Assembly: GCA_963753185.1 (NCBI GenBank) | Contig: CAVWBO010000007.1 | Location: forward strand, 1,612,001 to 1,676,000 | Source: SZUA-442 sp963753185 | Lineage (GTDB): Bacteria > Actinomycetota > Acidimicrobiia > Spongiisociales > UBA5794 | DNA length: 64,000 nt | Direction of reading: 5' to 3' | Shown: positions 1-7,907 of the stretch, piece after piece | How positions within the stretch are numbered: the first letter of the stretch is position 1 | How the letters are laid out: each line of letters begins with the position of its first letter | The notes under the pieces: model-generated | What the model was told of the DNA's origin: nothing | What the model saw: the letters and a program-made list of their open reading frames with translations, nothing else | Database searches by the model: none | Program-made: the position numbers and the translations under genes

Positions 1-1
1 C

Positions 2-571
2 GCCGTTCGCGGGGACATGGCGGACGCCGATGATGTGGCGGCCACGTTCGCGCGGGTTGAACGCGATCTCGGTCCCGTGACCGTGCTCGTGAACAATGCG
101 GGGATCACCGACGACGGCCTCATCCTGCGGATGGACCTCGAACAATGGAACCGCGTCATCTCCACCAACCTCACGTCGGCGTACCTGTGCACGAAGGCTG
201 CGCTCCGGGGCATGGTCAGGGCCCGATACGGGCGAATCATCACGATCAGCTCGGTCTCGGGGATCTCGGGGAATCCGGGACAGGCGAACTACGCAGCCTC
301 CAAGGCCGGACTCATCGGGTTGACGAAGTCCGTCGCGAAGGAGGTCGGTTCCCGAGGCATCACGGTGAACGCCGTGGCGCCCGGATTCATCGACACCGAC
401 ATGACGGAGTCCCTCGGTGAGGCCGTGACCTCGAGGGCTGTGGAACAGATCTCCCTCGGTCGTCTGGGTCGACCAGAGGAGGTCGCGTCCGTGGTTGGCT
501 ATCTTGCCTCGGACGGCGCGTCGTACGTAACGGGTCAGACGATCGTCGTGGACGGCGGCCTGGCCCTTTGA
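2..571 (+). CDS. fabG: 3-oxoacyl-ACP reductase FabG (5' end cut off)
   Basis: NADPH-dependent reductase of the type II fatty-acid synthesis cycle, reducing 3-oxoacyl-ACP to 3-hydroxyacyl-ACP. It is a short-chain dehydrogenase: the visible part shows VNNAG, the catalytic Ser region (ITISSVSG) and the Tyr/Lys pair in NYAASK, then the family-typical APGFIDTDMTE and a glycine-rich C-terminus ending VDGGLAL. The frame is open to the window edge, so the N-terminal Rossmann TGxxxGIG motif lies outside; the ATG at 17 is an internal Met, not the start. It is followed 17 nt later by acpP and then fabF, a fatty-acid operon, which supports FabG over other SDR enzymes. Confidence 0.93.
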   Translation, partial: AVRGDMADADDVAATFARVERDLGPVTVLVNNAGITDDGLILRMDLEQWNRVISTNLTSAYLCTKAALRGMVRARYGRIITISSVSGISGNPGQANYAASKAGLIGLTKSVAKEVGSRGITVNAVAPGFIDTDMTESLGEAVTSRAVEQISLGRLGRPEEVASVVGYLASDGASYVTGQTIVVDGGLAL

Positions 572-588
572 ATCAGGAGGCGGAAGCC

Positions 589-834
589 ATGGAACGCTCG
601 GAAATCGAATCGAAGTTGACCGGACTCCTCGTCGACGAGCTCGGCCTCGATGCTGAAAAGATCACGATGGAGTCGAGGTTCGAGGAGGATCTCGAGGTCG
701 ACTCGCTCGGCGTCGTCGAGCTGTTGATGGCGCTCGAGGACAACTTCGGCGTACAGATCCCCGATGAGGAAGCCGAATCCCTCACCACCGTTGGCGAGGC
801 CGTTGCCCTCGTCGAACAGAAGCTCAACGGCTGA
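589..834 (+). CDS. acpP: Acyl carrier protein
   Basis: Carrier of growing acyl chains in fatty-acid synthesis. The protein has 81 residues, the usual ACP length, is strongly acidic, and carries the phosphopantetheine attachment site in EVDSLGVVELLMALE (Ser of DSL at about residue 38). The start at 589 is chosen because AGGAGG lies at 575-580, 8 nt upstream; an in-frame upstream ATG at 568 would overlap the fabG stop and lacks such a site. It lies between fabG and fabF, as in many bacterial fab operons. Confidence 0.95.
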   Translation: MERSEIESKLTGLLVDELGLDAEKITMESRFEEDLEVDSLGVVELLMALEDNFGVQIPDEEAESLTTVGEAVALVEQKLNG

Positions 835-844
835 GGGAGGCCAC

Positions 845-2095
845 GTGACCGATCGCCGCGTCGTCGTCACCGGGCTCGGTGCGGTCACCGCGCTCGGCAA
901 CGGTGTCGAACCGATCTGGAAGAACCTCCTCGCAGGTACGAGCGGGATCTCGCGCATCGAGCGCGTCGACGTCTCCGACATCCCGACGAAGATCGCAGCG
1001 GAGGTCAAGGACTTCGACATCGAGCAGTACATGCCGCGCAAGGAGGCAAGGCGCCTCGACAGGAGCGCGCAGTTCTTCTGGGTCGCGACGAGCCAGGCAC
1101 TCGATGACGCCGGCCTCCACTACGAGGAAGATGACCCAGCCGCCCTGCGTGCAGGCGTGCTTGCGGGAACAGGGATCGGCGGCGTCGAGACGTTCGAGTC
1201 CCAATTCGAGGTGCTGAAGGAACGGGGCCCACAACGGATGTCTCCGACAGGCATCGCCATGATCATCTCGAACATGGCCGGGGGAGTCGTCTCGATCGAC
1301 TTCAATCTCTACGGTCCGAACTCCACGGTCGTGACCGCCTGCGCGGCATCCGCAAACGCCATCGGGGATGCAGCAGAGGTCATCAGACGCAATGCCGCTG
1401 ATGTGATGGTCGCAGGTGGCGGTGAGGCCAGCATCACGCGGTTCGCCGTCGGAGGATTCGCCCAGGCCCGGGCGCTCAGCAAGAACAACGACGACCCTTC
1501 GGGGTCATCGCGACCGTTCGACCTCAATCGGGACGGATTCGTGATGGGGGAGGGCGCTGCCGTCCTGGTGCTCGAGGAACTCGACCACGCCCTCGCCAGG
1601 GGGGCGACCATCCACGGTGAGGTCCTCGGATACGGGATGTCCGCGGACGGGTACCACATCACCCTTCCGCGGCCCGGCGGAGCGGGCGCGGCACGTGCGA
1701 TGACGGCGGCGCTCCAGGACGCGGGCATCGCACCCGCTGATCTCGGGTACATCAACGCCCATGGCACGTCGACCCCCGCGAATGATGCGACCGAGACGGC
1801 TGCCATCAAGCTCGCGTTTGGTGATGCCGCGTACGACATCCCCGTGTCGTCCACGAAGTCGATGACGGGGCACCTCCTCGGTGCTGCGGGGGCGATCGAG
1901 TCCCTTGCGTGTCTCCTCGCACTCCGAGATGGTGTCATTCCGCCGACGATCAACTACGAGACGCCTGATCCCGAGTGTGACCTGGACTACGTTCCGAACG
2001 CTCCGAGAACCGTCGACATCTCCACGGCGATGACGAACAGTTTCGGCTTCGGAGGACACAACGTGTCCCTCGTGTTCGGCCGGTACGGGGGCTAG
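845..2095 (+). CDS. fabF: 3-oxoacyl-ACP synthase II FabF
   Basis: Condensing enzyme that extends acyl-ACP with malonyl-ACP. It is 416 residues long, a normal FabF length, starting at GTG 845 with GGGAGG at 835-840. The thiolase-fold catalytic triad is visible: Cys166 in TACAAS, His306 in NAHGTSTP and His343 in TGHLLGAAGA. The glycine-rich C-terminus (SFGFGGHNVSLVF) is typical. It lies 10 nt after acpP and closes the fab operon. Its stop overlaps the convergent gene on the minus strand by 4 nt. Confidence 0.95.
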   Translation: MTDRRVVVTGLGAVTALGNGVEPIWKNLLAGTSGISRIERVDVSDIPTKIAAEVKDFDIEQYMPRKEARRLDRSAQFFWVATSQALDDAGLHYEEDDPAALRAGVLAGTGIGGVETFESQFEVLKERGPQRMSPTGIAMIISNMAGGVVSIDFNLYGPNSTVVTACAASANAIGDAAEVIRRNAADVMVAGGGEASITRFAVGGFAQARALSKNNDDPSGSSRPFDLNRDGFVMGEGAAVLVLEELDHALARGATIHGEVLGYGMSADGYHITLPRPGGAGAARAMTAALQDAGIAPADLGYINAHGTSTPANDATETAAIKLAFGDAAYDIPVSSTKSMTGHLLGAAGAIESLACLLALRDGVIPPTINYETPDPECDLDYVPNAPRTVDISTAMTNSFGFGGHNVSLVFGRYGG

Positions 2096-2529
2096 AGCCG
2101 ATCCTCCGGGAATTCGCCTTCGGGCGGATCATCAGGTTCCGCCTCACATCCGACACCCGGGGGTTGTGCACCCGCAGCGATGCTCTCGTTGTACTCGTCG
2201 AACGACCGCGTCACGAGGGCGGCGACGAGGCCGACTCCGACGAAAGAGGCAAGTCCGAGGGCGACTGCGGCACTCGCCTCCGCCGCAGCACACGAGCCGG
2301 GCAGGCAGATGGTTTCGACGATGCTCGCCCCGATGAGTGCTCCCGCCATTGCACCCACAAACACGGTCGTGGCGATCGCAGGGCGGACGTTGGCGCGCGA
2401 TGCGATGACCCCGTACACGAGTCCGCCGACGCCGCCCACGGCCGCGAGGGTCGGGCCGGAGATGAACCAACCTGTCACGGCTCCGAAGCACACCGTGGTG
2501 ATCGTTGCCGCGATGTCCGAGGCGCGCAC
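2092..2529 (-). CDS. Small membrane protein, function unknown
   Basis: 145-residue protein not recognised as a named family. Four hydrophobic glycine/alanine-rich segments fill roughly residues 5-110 and include two cysteines (TICLPGSC, about residues 74-79) between helices. The C-terminal 35 residues are acidic and proline-rich (EAEPDDPPEGEFPEDRL), probably cytoplasmic or disordered. It starts at GTG one base after the TGA of the upstream minus-strand membrane gene, so the two are almost certainly co-transcribed. Nothing in the sequence shows a catalytic motif. Confidence 0.65.
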   Translation of the reverse strand: MRASDIAATITTVCFGAVTGWFISGPTLAAVGGVGGLVYGVIASRANVRPAIATTVFVGAMAGALIGASIVETICLPGSCAAAEASAAVALGLASFVGVGLVAALVTRSFDEYNESIAAGAQPPGVGCEAEPDDPPEGEFPEDRL

Positions 2530-2530
2530 G

Positions 2531-3223
2531 TCATGTCCTCCGATCGATCGGCTGGGGGAGGACGGGCGCGATCACCGTGGTCGTATGGCGGGCTGCCGGT
2601 GTCCATGCGGCCACACCGATGGCAAGGCCGGCAGATGCGATCGCGAGACCCGGCGCGCCCGTGGTCGCAAGGCCCGCGACCACGGCGGTGATCGGCGTTG
2701 CCGTCCTTAGCGTCCAGATCCCGATCCGATTCCCGCGCCCGTAGAGGATGGATCCGACCATGGTGATCCCTGCGAGGAACCAATGGTGCCAATCCGTTCC
2801 CGTGCCCATCAGAACGAGGCCGAGGAACAGTGGTGCTGCGGCGCCCACGGCGATGAGGGCGACGGGGGTCGGTCCTGGGGCGTCGGCAATACGGTGGTGT
2901 CTCGTCCACAACGTGAGCCACGGTCCGAGAAGCCCGACGAGCGCCATCCCGCCGACGATGTACGCGGTCCATGTGAGAGGTGTGTCACCGACCGAGGACG
3001 TGCTCATCGCGACAATCACGGTGCAGATCAGCACGACCCGTCCCCACGGTGCCCTCGCGAGGAGGAGTCCGGAGAGGCCCACCAACGAGGAGACGAGCAG
3101 CCCCGTGATGAGCATCGGGACGGTGGAGCCTGCGATCGGGTCCGGTTCTACGGCGACGGCGAGGCACGCGACCACGACGGCGGCAAGGGCGACGGCGCCG
3201 ATGATCAGGTGAGGTCGTGCCAC
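2531..3223 (-). CDS. Multi-pass membrane protein, function unknown
   Basis: 230-residue hydrophobic protein with about seven predicted transmembrane stretches separated by short charged loops (for example WTRHHRIADAPG near residue 107 and GTGTDWHHW near 145). No transporter or enzyme motif was recognised. It starts at GTG 3223, which follows the TAG stop of the cupredoxin-like gene (3231-3233) by 7 nt, and leads with a 1-nt gap into the next small membrane gene. This suggests one minus-strand unit 3662 to 2092. Confidence 0.65.
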   Translation of the reverse strand: MARPHLIIGAVALAAVVVACLAVAVEPDPIAGSTVPMLITGLLVSSLVGLSGLLLARAPWGRVVLICTVIVAMSTSSVGDTPLTWTAYIVGGMALVGLLGPWLTLWTRHHRIADAPGPTPVALIAVGAAAPLFLGLVLMGTGTDWHHWFLAGITMVGSILYGRGNRIGIWTLRTATPITAVVAGLATTGAPGLAIASAGLAIGVAAWTPAARHTTTVIAPVLPQPIDRRT

Positions 3224-3230
3224 CGCTCGA

Positions 3231-3662
3231 CTACTGCGCGGGGCGGCTATCGACCGATCCGGGGATGCGTTGGAACCCGATGAGGGCGCTGTAGCGATGG
3301 ATGGCAGGATCGAGCGTTGAGAAGTCGAACTCGTACGTGGCTCCTGGTGGGAGCGTCACGGGCTCGAAGAAGTCACCCGTAGCGCTCAGGATGTATTCCC
3401 GGTCATCGTCGTTGATCCACTGGACGATCTGGGCCACGTCGAGGTCGAGGCGGAGGTTCGAGGGGCGGAATGAGCCATTCTCGAGGTGGACGATGACGAC
3501 ACCCTCGGGAGGCGGTTCCGTGGTCGTCGTGGTCGTGGGCGTCCGTCCTGCGTCCTGGGTGGCCTGTGATGGCTGGCTGCTGAGAGTGGTTCCGACGACG
3601 AGTAACACGGCGAAGACGACAGCCACGAGAATGCTGCTCTTCATGAGGTTGAGCCTGCCCAC
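3231..3662 (-). CDS. Secreted or anchored cupredoxin-like protein lacking copper ligands
   Basis: 143-residue exported protein: a hydrophobic signal or anchor segment (SSILVAVVFAVLLVVG, about residues 9-24) is followed by a Thr/Pro-rich linker and then a plastocyanin-like beta domain (FRPSNLRLDLDVAQIVQWINDD, VTLPPGATYEFDF). At the places where blue-copper proteins carry His and Cys/His/Met ligands, this protein reads DDREYILS and IHRYSALIGFQRIPG, so a type-1 copper site seems absent. The start could be GTG 3662 (GAGAGGA upstream) or ATG 3644; both leave the signal segment intact. Function unknown; a structural or binding role at the cell surface is inference. Confidence 0.6.
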   Translation of the reverse strand: MGRLNLMKSSILVAVVFAVLLVVGTTLSSQPSQATQDAGRTPTTTTTTEPPPEGVVIVHLENGSFRPSNLRLDLDVAQIVQWINDDDREYILSATGDFFEPVTLPPGATYEFDFSTLDPAIHRYSALIGFQRIPGSVDSRPAQ

Positions 3663-3736
3663 ACCGGTCCTCTCGATCGCGGGGTCCCCGAAGTGTAAAC
3701 GAGGTGGGTCGTACTGCGCTGTCGCTCGGGGTCACA

Positions 3737-4339
3737 TCATCGCCCGAACGGGCGCCAGATTCCTACGTCTTTCCAGTTCGTCAGGTCGTCCGAGGATATC
3801 GTCACGACCGTCGAGTGGCCGGGAGGATCGACGAGGAGTTCCGAGAGGCTCCTCCCGGTGAGCCGGAGTCGCCCAGCCTGCAGCGGGTCTTGATGCCCCA
3901 CGACGACGAATTCACGAAGGCCGCCGCGTGCGGCTTCGGCGACCACCCGCTGGACACGGTCTGCGACGGCGTCGAGTGTCTCTTCGACATCGCCGAGCGT
4001 GGATGCATCAGCGAGATACCGCTCCACCTGGCCAGGGAAGCGTGTGGCCAGATCATCCCATCGGTGGCCCGTCCAGCCCGGGTATTGGCGTGTCTCGACG
4101 AGGTCGCCGGCGACGATCGGTTCGAGGTCATGGCGTCGCGCGATTGCCGTCGCCGTCTGGCGCGCCCTGGCGAGGGGAGAGGTGAGTACTCCTTCGATGC
4201 GGCGTTTCGCGAGGTGGGACGCGGCCGCATGGACCTGACGGACGCCGAGCGGCGAAAGGTTGAAGCCCTCCAGGTCCGCATACACGACATGGTTCGGATT
4301 CGCGACTTCGCCGTGGCGGACGAGGTGGACGATCGTCAT
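3737..4339 (-). CDS. Histidine phosphatase family (phosphoglycerate mutase-like) protein
   Basis: 200-residue member of the branch-1 histidine phosphatases, which use a phospho-His intermediate. The N-terminal LVRHGEV holds the catalytic RHG at residues 8-10. A further conserved arginine is in SPLARARQTA and the second catalytic His is in VVVGHQDPLQAG (around residue 149). Substrate cannot be told from sequence: the family includes phosphoglycerate mutases and sugar-phosphate or nucleotide phosphatases. No Shine-Dalgarno is seen; a TAGGCT hexamer lies 6 nt before the ATG, suggesting a leaderless message. Confidence 0.85.
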   Translation of the reverse strand: MTIVHLVRHGEVANPNHVVYADLEGFNLSPLGVRQVHAAASHLAKRRIEGVLTSPLARARQTATAIARRHDLEPIVAGDLVETRQYPGWTGHRWDDLATRFPGQVERYLADASTLGDVEETLDAVADRVQRVVAEAARGGLREFVVVGHQDPLQAGRLRLTGRSLSELLVDPPGHSTVVTISSDDLTNWKDVGIWRPFGR

Positions 4340-4345
4340 GCACCG

Positions 4346-4351
4346 AGCCTA
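4346..4351 (-). promoter_or_regulatory. -10-like hexamer TAGGCT, leaderless start of the histidine phosphatase gene
   Basis: On the minus strand TAGGCT is followed by 6 nt and then the ATG at 4339. There is no ribosome site, so transcription probably begins at or next to the start codon. No good -35 element is visible. Confidence 0.45.
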
Positions 4352-4481
4352 CGGTGCACCCGGATCGATGGATGCGGGATCGTTGTCGACCAGGCTCGTC
4401 GCCGGATCCACTCATCGGGAACGCACCGACGGAGGTACGGCGTTGCTCAAGAACGAATGGAGCAGCACCGATGCCTGCAGG

Positions 4482-4487
4482 TATACT
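4482..4487 (+). promoter_or_regulatory. -10 element TATACT upstream of the DUF3040 gene
   Basis: TATACT matches the sigma-A -10 consensus at five of six positions and lies 39 nt before the ATG at 4527. The expected -35 region (about 4459-4464) matches poorly. A transcript would start near 4494. Confidence 0.45.
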
Positions 4488-4526
4488 GTCCCCACGGAAC
4501 ACCCGTCGACGATGCGGGAAACGCAC

Positions 4527-4862
4527 ATGCCACTGAACGAGCACGAGCAGAAGATCCTCGACGAGATCGAACGTCAGCTGTACGAGGACGATCCGAAACT
4601 CGCTGAGATGGTCGCACGGGCTGTGCGCACGGGACGGAATCGATGGAAGATGCGGCTCGCCGCAATCCTGTTCGTCGCTGGGGCCGTCATCATGTTCGCG
4701 TCGTTCACCCGATCGTGGGTCGTCGCCGGCATGGGGTTCCTGGTCATGGTCGCGACCGCCGGATGGATGGCGCTCACCGCTCGAGCCGCCCGCATCGGAT
4801 CCGGAGGAGGCACGAGCGACCTGTTCGATCGGCTTCAGAAACGTTTGAGACGAGACGGTTAA
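4527..4862 (+). CDS. DUF3040 domain membrane protein
   Basis: 111-residue protein of the actinobacterial DUF3040 family. The N-terminal signature is MPLNEHEQKILDEIERQL followed by EDDPKLAEMV; two transmembrane helices occupy about residues 46-63 and 67-86, and the tail is basic and glycine-rich. Start 4527 is chosen because family members begin MPLSEHE; an in-frame ATG at 4512 would add five residues. The role is unknown; in several actinobacteria such genes sit near the division cluster, and here mraZ lies 9 kb downstream. Confidence 0.8.
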   Translation: MPLNEHEQKILDEIERQLYEDDPKLAEMVARAVRTGRNRWKMRLAAILFVAGAVIMFASFTRSWVVAGMGFLVMVATAGWMALTARAARIGSGGGTSDLFDRLQKRLRRDG

Positions 4863-4971
4863 CATGGCGGTTCTCGTCTCCGCCGAGCGGTAGGACTGGG
4901 CGGCGAGATCGATGGTACACATAGCGGGTTGCTGCTTCACGCCCGCACGGAGACGAAGAGGGAGATGGGTC

Positions 4972-5460
4972 TTGGAAGGTTTCACCGCTGCACAGGCGTG
5001 CCAGCTCACGTCGTGCACACCGCACCAGCTTCGGTACTGGGACAAGGTCGGTCTCGTCCAGCCGTCGATCCAGACGACCGATGGTCGCCCTGGGAGGCGG
5101 CGGATCTACAGTTTCCGTGATCTGGTCGGCCTCCGGGTGGTGAAGAGCCTCCTCGACAATGGCCTGTCCATCCAGAGGGTCCGAAGGGCGTGGGACTACC
5201 TGAGGCGTACCGGCGAGATGGATGACCATCTCGCCGAGGTTCGCCTCGTCACCGATGGGCACTCGATCTTCGCCGTCGCCCACGATGACGCCGAACTCCT
5301 CGACGCGCTCCGCCAGGGTCAGCTCGCATTCTTCGTGAAGATCGACGAGATCGCCCAGGATGTAGAGGACGATGTCAGCAAGTTCGAGCTCGATCGCGAG
5401 ACCTTCCGCGACATGCTGAGGCGGGTCGAGGACGACGTGCGCAGTGAGGCCTCTGGCTGA
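4972..5460 (+). CDS. MerR-type HTH transcriptional regulator
   Basis: Probable DNA-binding regulator of 162 residues. The N-terminal half is a MerR winged helix (FTAAQACQLTSCTPHQLRYW, then a GRPGRRRIYSFRDLVGLRVV wing with KSLLDNGLSIQRVRRAW). The C-terminal half has no cysteine cluster or known effector domain and ends in an acidic helical stretch. Start TTG 4972 is chosen for its AGGGAG at 4959-4964, 7 nt upstream; an ATG at 4912 would add 20 residues unlike the family. It sits alone between a DUF3040 gene and a convergent transglutaminase gene, so its target is not evident. Confidence 0.8.
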   Translation: MEGFTAAQACQLTSCTPHQLRYWDKVGLVQPSIQTTDGRPGRRRIYSFRDLVGLRVVKSLLDNGLSIQRVRRAWDYLRRTGEMDDHLAEVRLVTDGHSIFAVAHDDAELLDALRQGQLAFFVKIDEIAQDVEDDVSKFELDRETFRDMLRRVEDDVRSEASG

Positions 5461-5498
5461 CGGTCCGGTCGGCCCGTGACGAGCGTCGTGCCGAGTGC

Positions 5499-7907
5499 TC
5501 AGCGCCTGCCCATGAGGTTCGATCGGATGCGCTTGGCGCGTTCGAGCAGTCGGGACGGTCGATAGAGCGCCCTGACGCGCTCTGCTCGCGAGTATCGGGT
5601 CGTGAGGTGCTGCGCTGCACGGAGCCTCGCAGCGGACGCATCGTCCACGAGGTCGTCCGACTGGTCTTCGCCGTAGAGTGCCCGACCGTATACCGATGCG
5701 AGCGGTACGAAGGCGGTATCGATGGCCTTGGCAGCCTCGATTGGCGTCGCTGCGGGATCGACAGGCTCGCGAAGGTCGGTGAGGCGTTCGACGATGTCGG
5801 TCCACGCCGCAGTGATGTCGCCGTTGCGGAGCCGGGTGATCAGCCTTCGGCGACGAATCATCTTCACGGCAGGCCCCGTGACGGCAAGGAGGGTCGCGAG
5901 ACCCGCTGCGGCGAGGGCGACGGGAAGCCATGACGGCAGGTTCCATCCCAGGGGTCCCGCATCCGAGCCTCCTCCAGCCGGAACGAATGGCGTATCGCGT
6001 TCGATGGGCGTGAACCTCCCGTCCGGTCCGATCTGGCCACCTTCGGTATCGACGAATGTGGGATTCGGTATGTCGTCCACATAGTCCGCGGGTGAGAAGC
6101 CGAGTGCGGCCTCGATCGTCTCGTTCGCCGTCGGTGCCGAGAAGAGACGCCTCGGTGTCGGATCGAATGCCACCCACCCGTGGCTCGGGACCCAGAGCTC
6201 GACCCAGGCGTGGGCGTTGCGGTCCATCACCTGGACCGTCGTGTCGTTGATCCTCGTCCCCGGCGTGAATCCGAGGACGACGCGCGAAGGCACGCCGACC
6301 GCCCTCGCCATGAGCGCCATCGCAGTTGCGAACTGCTCGCAGTATCCCTGCCTGGCGTATGGGTTGTCCTCGTCGGCCAGCCATGCGTACACATCACTCG
6401 TCGTGTACTCGCCGGGGACGCGGTCGTTGTACACGAACTCACCGCTGTCGCGGAACCAGTTCTCGAGGGCGAGGCCCTTCTCGAAGTTCGTCGAGACGTT
6501 TCCGACGACGCCAGCGGCGAGGGCACCGAACCCGGCTCCGAGCTCTTCGGTCGGATACTCGAGCCAGAACTCCTCATCGGTCAGTTCCTGGGGCTCCGGC
6601 GTGACGGGGGAATCGGGAACCGACGCGCCATTGTCGGTCGCAGCCGCGAAGAGGGGACTGAGCTCGCCAGTCGTCGTTCGAGCGAGTGCAGCGATCGTCG
6701 GCCCGTCGTAGAGCGGCATGTCCGCGCGCACGGAGTAGGTCATGCCCTCGTAGCTGATGTCACCCGGCAGCATGAGTGAGCCGTCGAGGCGGCGGATCCG
6801 CAGATCGTTCTGGTCGGTGCGGTTCTGCGCGATCACGGCATTCGGTGTGACCGGCGCAGGTAGCCAGGGCTGGGCGAGATTGTCGATTCGGATGTCTGCT
6901 CGAACGGGGACCGTCACCCCCCGATAGACCTGCTCGTCCTCGATCCACGGTTCCTCGTCGAGCGGGTAGATCCGGACTCGATCAGTGGACCATCGCCCGT
7001 TCACGTACACGTCGAGGGTGACCGTCCTGAAGCGGACCGATGAGGGGTCTGCCCCGCCGATCTCTGCACGGAAGAGGGGATTCGAGGTCTGGGCGATCAG
7101 CCCCGCACGGATGTCGGTGAAGGGGTTGTATGACACGGACCCCGAATACCCGTCCGAGTACCCAGCAGGTGACCTCCACGTGATGAGGCCATCACTGGGC
7201 ACCCTCTCCCCGGCGACGGCAACGGTCGACAGCGACACGAAGACCACCGCCACCACCATGCCGACGATCGCCGCCGATGGCCTGCGTGTCGGTCGCGAAA
7301 CCCCGTTGACTCGCTGCAGGCGACCGGATCCCGCGTCTCGCTCGTCCGCACGTATGGCAAGGAGCGACAGGGCGACGATGCCGACGAACACAGCGAGGTG
7401 TGCCATGCCCTTGGGACGCCGATCGATGATGACGAACTGGAGGGCGACGATCAGCGGCGTCAGCACTGCAACGAACGGACGGCCGTTGAGCAAGCCGGCG
7501 ACGAGGAGGAATCCGAGGATCCAGAAGAGCGACGCCAGAAGCATCACCATACCGGGGACGGGACGAACAGGCTCCACCCCGAACCGGATGATCTCGAGCG
7601 CCCGCCCGAACTCGAACACCACGGCGTCCCAGGTGGCTGCTGTCGGCAGGATGGTCCACAGGGTGTCGGGAGCCATGAGCATCCCCGCCGTCAGGACGAA
7701 CGCAGCCATATTGACGATGACGACGACGATCGCGCTCGCCCGGTACGCGATCGCCGTCCATGTGATGCCCGCGCCGAGCAGGAAGGCGATGAGGATCGCC
7801 AGCTGCCACGGCGTGCCGCTCGTGGAGTCGCGCAGCAAGGACGACAACTCCCAGAACGCAAGCCCGACGGCTGCCGTGCCTGCTATCCAGCTGTAGCGGT
7901 AGACCAT
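5499..7907 (-). CDS. Transglutaminase-like membrane protein (TgpA/DUF3488 type)
   Basis: 802-residue protein: six or so N-terminal transmembrane helices (DUF3488-like), a large extracytoplasmic region with a papain-fold transglutaminase core, one more membrane helix and a cytoplasmic DUF4129-like tail. The catalytic triad is visible as Cys523 (QGYCEQFATAMALMARA), His566 (NAHAWVELW) and Asp582 (AFDPTPR). ATG 7907 is preferred for its GGAG site about 8 nt upstream; in-frame ATG 7931 and GTG 7943 are alternatives. It overlaps the end of the DUF58 gene and forms with it and moxR a well-known trio of unknown process, probably envelope-related. Confidence 0.88.
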   Translation of the reverse strand: MVYRYSWIAGTAAVGLAFWELSSLLRDSTSGTPWQLAILIAFLLGAGITWTAIAYRASAIVVVIVNMAAFVLTAGMLMAPDTLWTILPTAATWDAVVFEFGRALEIIRFGVEPVRPVPGMVMLLASLFWILGFLLVAGLLNGRPFVAVLTPLIVALQFVIIDRRPKGMAHLAVFVGIVALSLLAIRADERDAGSGRLQRVNGVSRPTRRPSAAIVGMVVAVVFVSLSTVAVAGERVPSDGLITWRSPAGYSDGYSGSVSYNPFTDIRAGLIAQTSNPLFRAEIGGADPSSVRFRTVTLDVYVNGRWSTDRVRIYPLDEEPWIEDEQVYRGVTVPVRADIRIDNLAQPWLPAPVTPNAVIAQNRTDQNDLRIRRLDGSLMLPGDISYEGMTYSVRADMPLYDGPTIAALARTTTGELSPLFAAATDNGASVPDSPVTPEPQELTDEEFWLEYPTEELGAGFGALAAGVVGNVSTNFEKGLALENWFRDSGEFVYNDRVPGEYTTSDVYAWLADEDNPYARQGYCEQFATAMALMARAVGVPSRVVLGFTPGTRINDTTVQVMDRNAHAWVELWVPSHGWVAFDPTPRRLFSAPTANETIEAALGFSPADYVDDIPNPTFVDTEGGQIGPDGRFTPIERDTPFVPAGGGSDAGPLGWNLPSWLPVALAAAGLATLLAVTGPAVKMIRRRRLITRLRNGDITAAWTDIVERLTDLREPVDPAATPIEAAKAIDTAFVPLASVYGRALYGEDQSDDLVDDASAARLRAAQHLTTRYSRAERVRALYRPSRLLERAKRIRSNLMGRR

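Noticed and set aside
4774..6384. 536-codon minus-strand open frame
   Set aside because: It runs antisense to the MerR gene and over the transglutaminase gene in another frame; it is Arg/Pro-rich with no family motif, a typical high-GC shadow.
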